64,000 bases of DNA from Allium sativum (lineage: Eukaryota; Streptophyta; Magnoliopsida; Asparagales; Amaryllidaceae), in contig CM060923.1 in assembly GCA_030737875.1 (NCBI GenBank), positions 33,844,501 to 33,908,500 on the forward strand, given 5' to 3'. The position numbers were made by a program, and so were the translations under genes. Below are positions 46,576 to 58,630 of this stretch, piece by piece (position 1 is the first letter of the stretch; each line of letters begins with the position of its first letter). The notes below the pieces were generated by a model that was not told where the DNA came from, did not search any database, and worked only from the letters and a program-made list of their open reading frames with translations.

Positions 46576-47804
46576 TGCTATTACTACTACACGACGACTC
46601 TTCTGAAGACCAACTCCAATTCGACCAAAACCCGAGATGCAAAGGAAGCCCAAATGGGAAGTAGAACTCAGGATCCAGTTGGGAACCAACGAGTTAACTT
46701 CATGAGTTGGGCTCTGCTGCGGGACGTGTGCTTAGGGTTTGTCGATGTCTATGACTTTGGATCGCTATGTATGGGAGGTACATGAACGGATTCAGGGCCA
46801 CAGTGGCCTAGTTACGACTAGTGGGTTGTAGACCAATAAGTGGGGTCATTTGAAAAGGTTTGGTCATGATCCCATGGGATAAGCTTGGTGATAGCAGTAG
46901 TTGTACAAGTCGAACTCCGCCATTACCTCGATGGGTCTAGTGATCAAATTGGTGGATATCGTATGCTTTACGCACTGGGGGAGAGATGTGAGAATTGTTT
47001 GCTATGCTTGATTTGTTTGTCATCACTATGACATGCACAACCCCACTCCTGTACCCTTTACACCATGTGTTAGTGGCACCTTAGAGTATTGTACAGTATG
47101 TAGTGCTAACTCTTTGGTTGCATGTAATGACCCGCATTGTCAGAGGTATTATAATTAATTTATTTAATTATATAAATAGTGATACAGTGAATTAAATAGA
47201 GGTTTAATTAAATAATATGGAATAATTAATTTAATTAAATAATATATTTAATTCAGAAATAACCAGAAATAGTGGATTGACAATATAATGTGAACTGGGT
47301 CATCCCTAATATTTAATTCAGCTTAGAGTTGAATTATATTGACGAATATATTCAATCGGCGTCAGTTTGAATGTAGAATTATAATATAATTAAAATCGAG
47401 CGTGTAACGACGCGGCAGTTCGCTATTAGGCGATTTGAACTTCAACTGAATATACAAGGTTCGTTTTAAATCGGATTTCTGTGAAACAAGAAACGTGTGG
47501 AGCCGGTGGAGTATATCTTTCTAGTGGAAGAGAAAAATCGGGATTTCTTCATGTAGATTTTGAGTTATGTCGAAATCAAATTCTCAGAAATGCAGCGCCC
47601 TGACCATAACGATTTAATTATATTTTATATAAGGATTTAAATAGAAATCGAACATCGATATAACTCTGACGATGTAATATCAAGTTGTAAATCCATATAG
47701 GAATATTCTGGAGCTATATGGTATCCCACTGTGAATATAGACGTTAATATTTATTTTTAAATATTAAATTTAATTATATTTAAATATATTTATATATTTA
47801 AATA

Positions 47805-48125
47805 GGCCATTTAGAGCTTTAAAAATAGCCACTTTTGCAAACGAAGTCGGAATTCGACGAAACTAATTTTGTTGGATCCGCAATGTCAAATTATTGTTAG
47901 ATTCCAAGTTTTGTGATTTTTAGAGTCAATGTGTGGCCGTATGGATTTTTAGAGTGAGAAACAGTTAGTATTTTGACAGTTAAAAATACGCTGTGTGAGC
48001 ATACGGAGTCGGAATTCGACGAAACCAGTTTTGTTGGGACTGTAATGTCAAGCTCTAGCAGTATGTCCCGTTTGGTGATTTTTAGGTATCGTATGTAATC
48101 ACTGGGATTTTTAGAAGGCAAAAGG
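47805..48125 (+). repeat. 161-bp U3 repeat, two copies
   Basis: GTCGGAATTCGACGAAACYA-TTTTGTTGGRNC is at 47846 and 48007. Each is followed by AATGTCAA, a TTNGTGATTTTTAG block and a GTATG. The order and content match the 166-bp modules in the solo LTR. Confidence 0.75.
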
Positions 48126-48172
48126 AATATAAAAATCAAAATATCTCAATAAATATCTATCTAAGAAAATCC

Positions 48173-48180
48173 TATAAATA
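48173..48180 (+). promoter_or_regulatory. TATA box, 5' LTR
   Basis: CCTATAAATACCCCTAAAC, conserved at 55613-55620 in the 3' LTR. It would start transcription near 48205, so U3 is about 1.05-1.1 kb and the transcribed leader within the LTR about 5 kb. Confidence 0.65.
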
Positions 48181-49659
48181 CCCCTAAACTTTCTCCTAAC
48201 CTAATTTCACTTTCTAACGGTCAAAGAAACAAGCCGCCAGTGTTATCTCCTCAAACAAAAATCGTGAGCCTTCATAAATTCATAGAAATCAAAAGAAAAT
48301 GTTATAAATCCAAAAACCCATATCATTGTGCTCCTCATGACTTCCTCTTCATCCCTATGTAATCATTTAGGGTTCCGGCGCATCTTATTAGTCGCTCAGA
48401 AATGTACATCGTCATGGTTATGTGCTTAGGTTTGAACGATTCTCGAAATCCAGGCATCGATGAGTGATTTAAGGATCGTATTTGGGTTCAGCGTGCCATA
48501 TAGCAATGGCGTGCATATTATTGTGCGTTTCCACAATGAAAACTGTCGATGTCTTCACGGTCGAGCTGAAGGTCACACGTTTGAATTGAGGTGATCAGAT
48601 TCAACAATTTGGGTATGATGTTGTAGAGGTGCGAACGAGAGAAACTATGGGAATTTTTATTCGAATTTTAGTAGAGAGATGAAGGAGTTCTTGTGGAAGG
48701 AAAGGGGTAAATGGTGGGTGCCGGTTCGCTGAAGTTCGTGGAGGAGGAAAGGAGCACGGTAGTTGAGGATTTTGGTGAAGAGAGAGGCGGGCCTGAAGGA
48801 TAATGAGCTTGTAGGTTTAAATGAATCTGACGAAACCAGTCACGTTGGACTCGTATCAGAAAATACTACGCATACAATTTGGTTTGGAGTGGATTGGATC
48901 TCGTTGAATTTATGATAAAATAAAATGCCTGAACGGAGCTTTTGAACGGTTATCGTTATTTAACGATAAACCGACCAATGTGAGTAAAACTCACCAACTC
49001 TGAACAGTTCTATTTTTACAACGTATTCTTAGAACTATTAATTATTTGTTCATTGTTGTGTGTTGACTGTTTGATTGAACTACTAGTCAGTTAGTGGAAA
49101 TTATATATATATATGTATGTATGTATATAAACCGTTAAATATTTATATGTTGATTCTGCTATCAGAATATTTCATATCAAAGTGAAATCGATGTTAATCG
49201 TATTGTCTAACATCTATGATGCAGGGGAACAGGTTGGAGGAATCCAACTGGATTCCTCAACATTTATTTTACTGTGATTTATATATTATGATATATAATG
49301 TGATATATAATTTGACGTTGATTATGTGTGTTTGGACGATATTTATCGTTGTTATATGGCGTGTTAAATACCATAAGAATACCAGAATGTAGAAAAGGGA
49401 TTTTCAAAGTATATTTTGAAAATAATTTATTTATATAAAATCAATGGATTTTATATTATAAAAGGAAAAAGGATTTGGAATAAAAGAATTATATTTGTAA
49501 ATCAAATATAAGGGAAATATATTTGAAAATCAAATATAAGGGAAAGAATTTGTTAAATAGATATAGAGAGAAATATTCGTAAAACAAATATAAAGGAAAA
49601 TATTTGTCAAGCCAAATAGAAAGAGAAATATTTATAAACCACTTACAAATAGGTTATAA

Positions 49660-49880
49660 AGGATTTATTTATTTAGGGAATAAATAAAGGTATAAAGGGT
49701 TTATTTATTTAGAAAATAAATAGAATAAAATTAAATGGAGATATTTATTTGATAAATAAATAGAATGTTATAAATGAGATATTTATTTAATAAATAAATA
49801 GGATTAAATCAAAGGAATATTTATTTGATAAATAAATAGAACTAAATCAAAAGAATATTTAGAAGATGAATAGAAAATGG
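49660..49880 (+). repeat. TTTATTTGATAAATAAATAGAA repeats
   Basis: Five or six units of about 36 bp built on the palindrome TATTTATTTGATAAATAAATA. The 3' LTR copy (57090-57330) has one extra unit, which helps explain the 36-bp length difference between the LTRs. Confidence 0.85.
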
Positions 49881-50189
49881 AAATCTATTTTTAAAAGATA
49901 AATAGAAAAGATTAATTTATAAATAACAGTTTATAAATTAAATAAATATTTTTCATTCGATAAATGGAATATATAAGTCTGAACTTATATAGATAAGAGA
50001 TATTGATTTTAACACCGATAGTTTTAAATAGAATGGGTACACAACACTTGTATAAGTGAAGTGACGTTATTAAAGAGAACATTTATAAAGTGAAGAACCG
50101 TTACCAAAAGTAAATCTTTAAATGAATAAACGTTATCAAATAGGAATTATTCAAATAAGAGAAATCATCTAGAGTTAGAAATGATCGAT

Positions 50190-50475
50190 TAGAGTTAGAA
50201 TAAATCAATTTGAGTTAGAATTAACTAGTTAGAGTTAATCAGTTAGAATTAACCAGTTAGAGTAAATTAGTTAGTGTTGACCAGTTAGAGTTAACCAGTT
50301 AGAGTAAATTAGTTAGGGTTGACCAGTTAGAGTTAACCAGTTAGAGTAAACTAGTTAGGGTTGACCAGTTAGAGTAAATCAGTTAGGGTTGACCAGTTAG
50401 AGATTACCAGTTAGAGTTAATCAGTTAGAGTTAATCAGTGAGGGTTGGCCAGTTAGAGTTAGAGTTAACTAATTA
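50190..50475 (+). repeat. GTTAGAGTTAACCA array
   Basis: About twenty units of 13-16 bp alternating between AGTTAGAGTTAACC, AGTTAGAGTAAATT and AGTTAGGGTTGACC, forming a higher-order unit of about 43 bp. The matching array at 57655-57950 differs in unit order, so it has rearranged since insertion. Confidence 0.9.
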
Positions 50476-50489
50476 GAGTTGTCCAAATG

Positions 50490-51145
50490 AAGTAAATCGA
50501 GTAGAGTTATCGAATAGCACTTATTCGAAGTAGAGCTATCGAATATAGTGTATTCGAGAGTAGAGTTATCGAATATAGTGTATTCGGGAGAAAAGAAATC
50601 GAATATTGGTTATTCGAAGTGAGAAATCGAATATTGGTTATTCGAGGTGAGTTAATCGAATATTGGTTATTCAATGTGAGTTAATCGAATATGGGTAATT
50701 CGAAAAGGGGAGTTATCAAATCGAATAGAGTTAAAGTAGTAAATCGAATATAGTTTATTCGAATAGAGTTAAAGTAGTAAATCGAATATAGTTTATTCGA
50801 ATAGAGTTAAAGTAGTAAATCGAATATAGTTATTCGAATAGAATTAAAGGAGTTAATCGAATATAGTTTATTCGAATAGAGTTAAAGGAGTTATCGAATA
50901 TAGTTTTTCGACAGGAGTTAAGTGAAAAGAGTAAATCGATTAGAGTTAAATCGAATAGAGTTAATCCAATAGGGTCAGTTCAATAGAGTAAATTAATAAG
51001 AGTTAATCAATAAGAGTAAATTGAATAGAGTTAAATCGAATACAGTTTATTCGAAGAAAGATTATCGAATCTAGTTGTGCGTAAGAGAGATTATCGAATA
51101 TAGTTATTCGAAGGGAGGAGTTATCGAATAGAGATATTCGAAAGA
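50490..51145 (+). repeat. ATCGAATATAGTTTATTCGA array
   Basis: Units of 30-40 bp: TCGAATA-TAGT-TATTCGA inverted halves alternating with GAGTTAAAGTAGTAAA spacers. Each unit can form a TCGAATA/TATTCGA hairpin. Conserved at 57980-58630. Confidence 0.9.
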
Positions 51146-52683
51146 GAATTGCGTAAGGAAGTGTTAAAGATTTAGGAAGGGGAAACTTATCTTATTTCAA
51201 GGTTAAAATGTTGTTCAGTTAAGGTCTGAGAGGTAATTATACCCCAACTTGATTGACTTCGTTTTTAATTTAGAAATGGTTAAGGTTCGAAAGTGAAAGT
51301 GGTTAAGTGGAATTAGTTAATGAGTATAGTGGTTTGGGTCGTCATCGCGATGTGGATTTAAACATCCATTTAAATCCAAATAAAGGAGTATTTGGAAATG
51401 TTTTCCAAATCAGAATCAGAATGAAATCAAAGATGGGAAATTGAAATATGAATTAGAAAATGGAATGTTTATTTATAAGTAAACGAATAAATTAATGATA
51501 GGATAAATTTAAGAGTTAATATTGATTGATGATTGATTGATATAATTTCCATCCGGAAATAATATCGTTGTTTGCACGCGTATTTTCCTTCGATAGTTAA
51601 ATCACAGACTATCGAAGTTTTGACAATTTTAACGTTGTTAATATGGAGAGACCGGTTGGATCATTATCCAAAGAACCACTTTGTATTGGCATAAGCGTTG
51701 CGAATAATATATGCCAAAGATAATTGAAGACGGAGTAAAGTGCAAGGGATGTTGTATAAATCTTAGATAACAGTGACTTAGATGGATGTACGGAACAGTA
51801 CCTTCGGTTTGTCCAGTCCCAGGACAACTTGAATGGAAGAAGGTCTGATAGAGTATATCTAATAGATCGAGTAAGTTGATCTGTCCAAACGTATTCACGT
51901 TTGGTGGCGGAGGAATTTGTTTCTCTTAGCTGTATACCCGTGTTATTTTTGGATAAGTCAATTTGTGATTTGGCGGGTATGACAATGTGACATTCTAAGT
52001 GAATGAAGATGTGGCATGTAAACCTGGATGCCTGGTATGGATGAATGCTGACCGAGTATTTCCAGAAAGGTCACGTACATTGATCTCTTCAACCGTACCA
52101 AGAGTGGAAGCGGAGAAGGAAACTTCTTTAGCTAACACGTAATGTACTATTGTAGACGTCAATTAGTGATTTTCGATGGATCTGACAATGTGGCATTCGA
52201 AGTGAATCTGATGTGATGTAAAGCGTAACCTCAAGCCTCATCAACCGGTAAATGACAGAAATCGGGCAGGTAGCATGGCTATGTAGGTCGCACCTATTAG
52301 GGTGTATAATCACCTGATCTAGAGTTCCATTTATTTCTATAATCTATTGTTGATGCTGTCCCATTCGGGAAACGGTTGCTGATCCCAACCGTTGGTGATA
52401 TACATTCGATACACTCAGCGAAATGAGTGGTCGGTCATGTATGGCCGGGTTACAAGATGTTCTTGTTGAACCCAGTGTATTCCTCTCTAAAGGTACACTA
52501 GCAGAAGGTGGTTCCATACCTTGTCATAGTTGGAAACCCATTATCCAATACATGCTTGCGATTTTGATTGTATACTATATATGTAGAACGTGAGATGAAA
52601 GTGTTTCTGCTAGATTTATATATATTTGTACTTAGACATTATTATAATATCAGAACAATATTGCTTTGTCAAAGATGTTGGAT

Positions 52684-52843
52684 TCTCATAAGGGAAAAAC
52701 CTGTTCCGTATTCACGGCGTGGTCTTATGAGATATCATATACCTATTTAATTGTTTTACTCACACCAGTCCCATGACTGACCCGGAGTTTACTTTGTTTA
52801 GTTTTCCCAAAACTCTTGGGTGCCTAAATTTGTACGGGCAGTC
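52684..52843 (+). promoter_or_regulatory. Structured 3' LTR domain, 5' LTR copy
   Basis: Outer stem TCTCATAAG (52684-52692) with CTTATGAGA (52724-52732); inner hairpin CCGT-ATTC-ACGG (52706-52717); CAGTC-CCAT-GACTG (52766-52779); GAGTTT (52785-52790) with AAACTC (52810-52815); TGCC (52821-52824) with GGCA (52837-52840); a second CAGTC at 52839-52843. Relative to the solo LTR the stems have changed on both sides (for example CCGC/GCGG to CCGT/ACGG) while the loop and linker sequences AACC-GTTCCG and GGCGTGGTC are kept. Confidence 0.62.
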
Positions 52844-53198
52844 AAGTAATCGGGATTTACAGATATACTTGGAGAGCTTGGAGTAGGAGGCTTCAAGATT
52901 TTATAGCTATTGTTTTTCCGCTGTGTTGTAAGTGTTGTACTCTGATAAGTGTTGTCGTATACATAACTGTTTTTATTTCAAAGTTATGTTTTATATTATA
53001 TGTTATTCGTTCCGCTATGAGATTCGTGTTACTCTGATGTTGTAAGTTCTTCTTCTTCTTCTATTCTAAGTTTATATCTTATCTATCCTCACCCTCTGTC
53101 TTCTTTCTATTAGTTTCTTGAATTTCCAAATTAATTTGGGGTTGGACTTGTGTTAATTCGTCAGCTCAAATTCTACCGGATTTTCGGGTCACTACAGT

Positions 53199-53210
53199 TG
53201 GTATCAGAGC
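53199..53210 (+). other. Primer binding site (initiator Met tRNA)
   Basis: TGGTATCAGAGC, complementary to the 3' end of plant initiator methionine tRNA, two bases after the 5' LTR. Confidence 0.92.
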
Positions 53211-54552
53211 TTAAGTTGAGAATTACCTTGGCTCTGTGGTGTGACTCAGTAGAGATATGGTTAGTAATGCCCTAAATTGAGTTGAGTGTATATATACGAG
53301 TGTGTATTTGTATTTGATATAAAAATGGTTTTATATTGTGGAGATTCATTGGTTGAGTTGTTTATGAGTTCTGGTCGATCAGTTTGATCCACTGTATCGG
53401 TAGGAGTAAATAAACACTTGAATACGATGGACCGACACAGTATGGATATGTGATATATTATCATATATAGGATGTGTTAGTAGTAATTATAATCAGATAA
53501 GATTATAAAATGTGAAATGGTTATATATAACCAATCAGAATTCATACAAGTGAAATCAAATGAAGTAAATCTGAATTTAAAGCAGAATTTGGAATTAAAA
53601 TAACGAAATTTTAAGTTCCTGGGAGATTTTGAAAATGTTCTTCAATTTGAAATAAATATAGTATTGAACTCACGTTAATGACTGGGAAATAATTCCGAGG
53701 ATGGATCGATACATCGTCGGTGTGATTTTCGAGTTTCTAAGTGACGGATTACTACCAAAAAGAGTTTATTTTTAAATTGTTTTGCGAAAACAAGTTGTTT
53801 ATAAATTCAAAGGTTTTGAATTGTTATTACGATTTCAATTTGATTTGAAATAGAACCCATGGATTTAAATTCTAGAATTTAAATTTAACTTGTTAAGTTA
53901 AATAGAATAAAATGGTAAAAAGTAAGTAAATAAATAAATTAAAATTTAACTTGAACTAAGTTAAATAGTACTAGATTTGATTAGAGGATAATCTGGGATG
54001 GAATTGAGTTCATAGGATAAGTAAATTGGGTTAAGGAGTTAAGAGCTTGAAAATCAAGAATGTAACATTGGTTTGAATTTGAATTCGACTTGGATATAAA
54101 CGAATGGTTGAAATTGTGGATAAAAACTGATTGAAAATTGGTTGAGATGACCTTGGGTATATGTTGGATTAATAACAGGTGAAAGTGATAAGGTTAATAT
54201 GTCCGACAAAAAGGTACAAGTTTATATTTGATATAAGCATGAGATTTATGAGCCGAATTGGCAAGCCGCTTGGCTATTTGATTTTCTTTTGGGTTGGAAA
54301 AGGCCTAGAGAGGCGAGTTGTGATTTTACCGATAGGGCTGTACAAAGGAGGTTATGGCGAAATTTTCTGAAAATTTAAAGTGTTAGAAAATTTTCAGAAT
54401 TTTTGAAAATTTTAGTTAGTCGGAAGGAATTAATCTTTTAGTCAATATTAATTGGTTCAGTTGAAACTGAAGTTGAGAGGTAAACAGATAAACTTTAATC
54501 CAATAGATAGGGTCGTCCTCTACCTTAGCAATTTTGAGGACGAAATTATTTT

Positions 54553-54565
54553 AAGTGGGGAAGAA
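54553..54565 (+). other. Polypurine tract
   Basis: AAGTGGGGAAGAA (one T) immediately before the TGTAATGACC start of the 3' LTR. Confidence 0.85.
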
Positions 54566-57500
54566 TGTAATGACCCGCATTGTCAGAGGTATTATAATTA
54601 ATTTATTTAATTATATAAATAGTGATACAGTGAATTAAACAGAGGTTTAATTAAATAATATGGAATAATTAATTTAATTAAATAATCAAATAATATATTT
54701 AATTCAGAAATAACCAGAAATAGTGGATTGACAATATAATGTGAACTGGGTCATCCCTAATATTTAATTCAGCTTAGAGTTGAATTATATTGACGAATAT
54801 ATTCAATCGGTGTCAGTTTGAACGTAGAATTATAATATAATTGAAATCGAGCGCGTAACAATGCGGCAGTTCGCTATTAGGCGATTTGAACTTCAACTGA
54901 ATATACAGGGTTCGTTTTAAATCGGATTTCTGTGAAACAAGAAACGTGTGGAGCTGGTGGAGTATTTCTTTCTAGTGGAAGAGAAATATCGGGATTACGT
55001 CGTGTAGATTTTGAGTTATGTCGAAATCAAATTCTCAGAAATGCAGTGCCCTGACCATAACGATTTAATTATATTTTATATAAGGATTTAAATAGAAATC
55101 GAACATCGATATAACTCCGACGATGTAATATCGAGTTGTAAATCCATATAGGAATATTCTGGAGCTATATGGTATCCCACTGTGAATAAAGACGTTAATA
55201 TTTATTTTTAAATATTAAATTTAATTATATTTAAAAATATTTATATATTTAAATAGGCCATTTAGAGCTTTAAAAATAACCACTTTTGCAAACGAAGTCG
55301 GAATTCGACGAAACTAATTTTGTTGGATCCGCAATTTCAAATTATTGTTAGATTCCAAGTTTCGTGATTTTTAGAGTCAATGTGTGGCCGTACGGATTTT
55401 TAGAGTGAGAAACAGTCAGTATTTTGACAGTAAAAAATACACTGTGTAAGCATACGGAGTCGGAATTTCGATGAAACCAGTTTTGTTGGGAACGTAATGT
55501 CAAACTCTAGCAGTATGTCCGGTTTGGTGATTTTTAGGTATCGTATGTAATCACTGGGATTTTTAGAAGGCAAAAGGAATATAAAATTCAAAATATCTAT
55601 CTAAGAAAATCCTATAAATACCCCTAAACTTTCTCCTAACCTAATTTCACTTTCTCACGGTCAAAGAAACAAGCCGCCAGTGTTATCTCCTCAAACAAAA
55701 ATCGTGAGCCTTCGTAAATTCATAGAAATCAAAAGAAAATGTTATAAATCCAAAAACCCATATCATTATGCTCCTCATGACTTCCTCTTCATCCCTATAT
55801 AATCATTTAGGGGTCCGGCGCATCTTATTAGTCGCTCTGAAATGTACATCGCCATGGTTATGTGCTTAGGGTTGAACGATTCTCGAAATCCAGGCATCGA
55901 TGAGTGGTTTAAGGATCGTATTTGGGATCAGCGTGCCATATAGCACTGGCGTGCAGATTATTGTGCGTTTCCACAATGAAAACCGTCGATGTCTTCGCGG
56001 TCGAGCTGAAGGTCACGCGTTTGAATTGAGGTGATCAGATTCAACAATTTGGGTATGATGTTGTAGAGGTGCGAACGAGAGAAACTATGGGAATTTTTAT
56101 TCGAATTTTAGTAGAGAGATGAAGGAGTTCTTGTGGAAGGAAAGGGGTAAATAGTGGGTGCGGGTTCGCTGAAGTTCGTGGAGGAGGAAAGGAGCACGGT
56201 AGTTGACGATTTTGGTGAAGAGAGAGGCGGGCCTGAAGGATAATGGGCTGGTAAGTTTAAATGAATCTGACGATACCAGTCGCGTTGGACTCGTATCAGA
56301 AAATACTACGCATACAATTTGGTTTGGAGTGGATTGGATCTCGTTGAATTTATGATAAAATAAAATGCCTGAACGGAGCTTTTGAACGGTTATCGTTATT
56401 TAACGATAAACCGACCAATGTGAGTAAAACTCACCAACTCTGAACAGTTCTATTTTTACAATGTATTCTTAGAACTGTTAATTATCTGTTCATTGTTGTG
56501 TGTTGACTGTTTGTTTGAACTGCTAGTCAGTTAGTGGAAATTATATATATGTATATATATAAACCGTGAAATATTTAAATGTTGATTCTGCTATCAGAAT
56601 ATTTCATATCAAAGTGAAATCGATGTTAATCATATTTTCTAACATCTGTGATGTAGGGGAACAGGTTGGAGGAATCCAACTGGATTCCTCAACATTTATT
56701 TTACTGTGATTTATATATTGTGATATATAATGTGATATATAATCTTTTGATTATGTGTGTTTGGACGATATTTATCTTTGTTATATGGCGTGTTAAATAC
56801 CATAAGAAATACCAGAATGTAGAAAAGGGATTTTCAAAGTATATTTTGAAAATAATTTATTTATATAAAATCAATGGATTTTATATTATAAAAGGAATAA
56901 GGATTTTGAATAAAAGAATTATATTTGTAAACCAAATATAAGGGAATTATATTTGAAAATCAAATATAAGGGAAAGAATTTGTTAAACAGATATAGAGGG
57001 AAATATTCGTAAAACAAATATAAAGGAAACTATTTGTCAAACCAAATAGAAAGAGAAATATTTGTAAACCATTTACAAATTGGTTATAAAGGATTTATTT
57101 ATTTAGGGAATAAATAAAGGTATAAAGGGTTTATTTATTTAGAAATAAATAGAATAAAATTAAATGGAGATATTTATTTGATAAATAAATAGAATGTTAT
57201 AAATGAGATATTTATTTGATAAATAAATAGAATGTTATAAATGAGATATTTATTTGATAAATAAATAGGATTAAATCAAAGGAATATTTATTTGATAAAT
57301 AAATAGAACTAAATCAAAAGAATATTTAGAAGATGAATAGAAAATGGAAATCTGTTTTTAACAAATAAATGGAAAAGATTAATTTATAAATAACAGTTTA
57401 TAAATTAAATAAATATTTATCATTCGATAAATGGAATATATAAGTCTAAACTTATATAGATAAGAGATATTGGTTTTAACACCGATAGTTTTAAATAGAA

Positions 57501-57654
57501 TGGGTACACAACACTTGTATAAGGGAAGTGACGTTATTAAAGTGAACATTTATAAAGTGAAGAACTGTTACCAAAAGTAAATCTTTAAATGAATAAACGT
57601 TATTAAATAGGAGTTATCAAATAAGAGAAATCATCTAGAGTTAGAAATGATCGA

Positions 57655-58630
57655 TTAGAGTTAGAATAAATCAATTTGAGTTAGAATTAACTAGTTAGAG
57701 TTAATCAGTTAGAATTAACCAGTTAGAGTAAATTAGTTAGGGTTAACCAGTTAGAGTTAACCAGTTAGAGTAACTTAGTTAGGGTTGACCAGTTAGAGTT
57801 AACCAGTTAGAGTAAATTAGTTAGGGTTGACCAGTTAGAGTTAACCAGTTAGAGTAAATCAGATAGGGTTGACCAGTTAGAGATTATCAGTTAGAGTTAA
57901 TCAGTTAGAGTTAATCAGTGAGGGTTGGCCAGTTAGAGTTAGAGTTAACTAATTTGAGTTATCCAAATGAAGTAAATCGAGTAGAGTTATCGAATAGCAC
58001 TTATTCGAAGTAGAGCTATCGAATATAATGTATTCGAGAGTAAAGTTATCGAATATAGTGTATTCGGGAGAAGAGAAATCGAATATTGGTTATTCGAAGT
58101 GGGAAATCGAATATTGGTTATTCGAAGTGAGTTAATCAAATATTGGTTATTCAAAGTGAGTTAATCGAATATGGGTTATTCGGAAAGGGGAGTTATCAAA
58201 TCGAATAGAGTTAAAGTAGTAAATCGAATATAGTTTATTCGAATAGAGTTAAAGTAGTAAATCGAATATAGTTTATTCGAATAGAGTTAAAGTAGTAAAT
58301 CGAATATAGTTGTTTGAATAGAGTTAAAGGAGTTAATCGAATATAGTTTATTCGAATAGAGTTAAAGGAGTTATCGAATATAGTTTATTCGACAGGAGTT
58401 AAGTGAAAAGAGTAAATCAATTAGAGTTAAATCGAATAGAGTTAATCCAATAGGGTCAGTTCAATAGAGTAAATTAATAAGAGTTAATCGATAAGAGTAA
58501 ATTGAATAGAGTTAAATCGAATATAGTTTATTCGAAGAAAGATTATCGAATCTAGTTGTGTGCAAGAGAGATTATCGAATATAGTTATTCCAAGGGAGGA
58601 GTTATCGAATAGAGATATTCGAAAGAGAAT
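57655..58630 (+). repeat. Short-motif arrays, 3' LTR copy
   Basis: GTTAGAGTTAACCA units to about 57950, then TCGAATATAGTTTATTCGA units. They correspond to 50190-51145. Confidence 0.88.

Larger units (their letters stand above)
45199..47122 (+). mobile_element. Outer Ty3/gypsy element, 5' LTR part 1
   Basis: It starts TGTAACGACTCGC. The LTR is interrupted at 47122 by the element at 47123-60675 and resumes after the duplicated TTGCA at 60676-60680. Excluding the insert and one TTGCA, the LTR is about 2484 bp. A TATA box lies at 45584-45590, so U3 is about 0.4 kb and the transcribed part about 2 kb. It contains a CCTGAAACCAC-TTCCATTAGATCCG box (about 45400) akin to the U3 boxes of the longer LTRs, and a CCGAACCGAAC-rich stretch. 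The LTR end and primer site are at 61240-61254. Confidence 0.85.
47123..53196 (+). mobile_element. 5' LTR of the giant-LTR element (6074 bp)
   Basis: Contents in order: AT-rich start; two U3 boxes about 161 bp apart (47846-47880 and 48007-48040); TATA box at 48173-48180; a leader of about 5 kb containing a third weaker box near 48825, TTTATTTGATAAATAAATAG repeats, two large arrays of short motifs, and a hairpin domain at 52684-52843; then U5 and CACTACA. No protein is encoded: the minus-strand ORF 47897-48139 is broken in the other LTR copy by indels. Confidence 0.92.
53197..54565 (+). mobile_element. Internal region of the giant-LTR element (non-coding)
   Basis: 1369 bp from the primer binding site to the polypurine tract. 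The longest plus frame (54179-54370, 63 codons) has no recognisable motif. The last 250 bp carry GTACAAAGGAG, GGCGAAATTTT and GAGGACGAAAT in the order also seen beside the minus-strand LTR at 20478, which points to a common ancestor. Confidence 0.85.

Noticed and set aside
47897..48139. Minus-strand ORF of 80 codons in the giant LTR
   Set aside because: The equivalent ORF in the 3' LTR (55400-55591) is shortened by indels; no sign of coding constraint.
50190..50475. Regularly spaced short repeats that could suggest a CRISPR-like array
   Set aside because: The repeats are contiguous variants without unique spacers, are duplicated in both LTRs, and lie in plant DNA.
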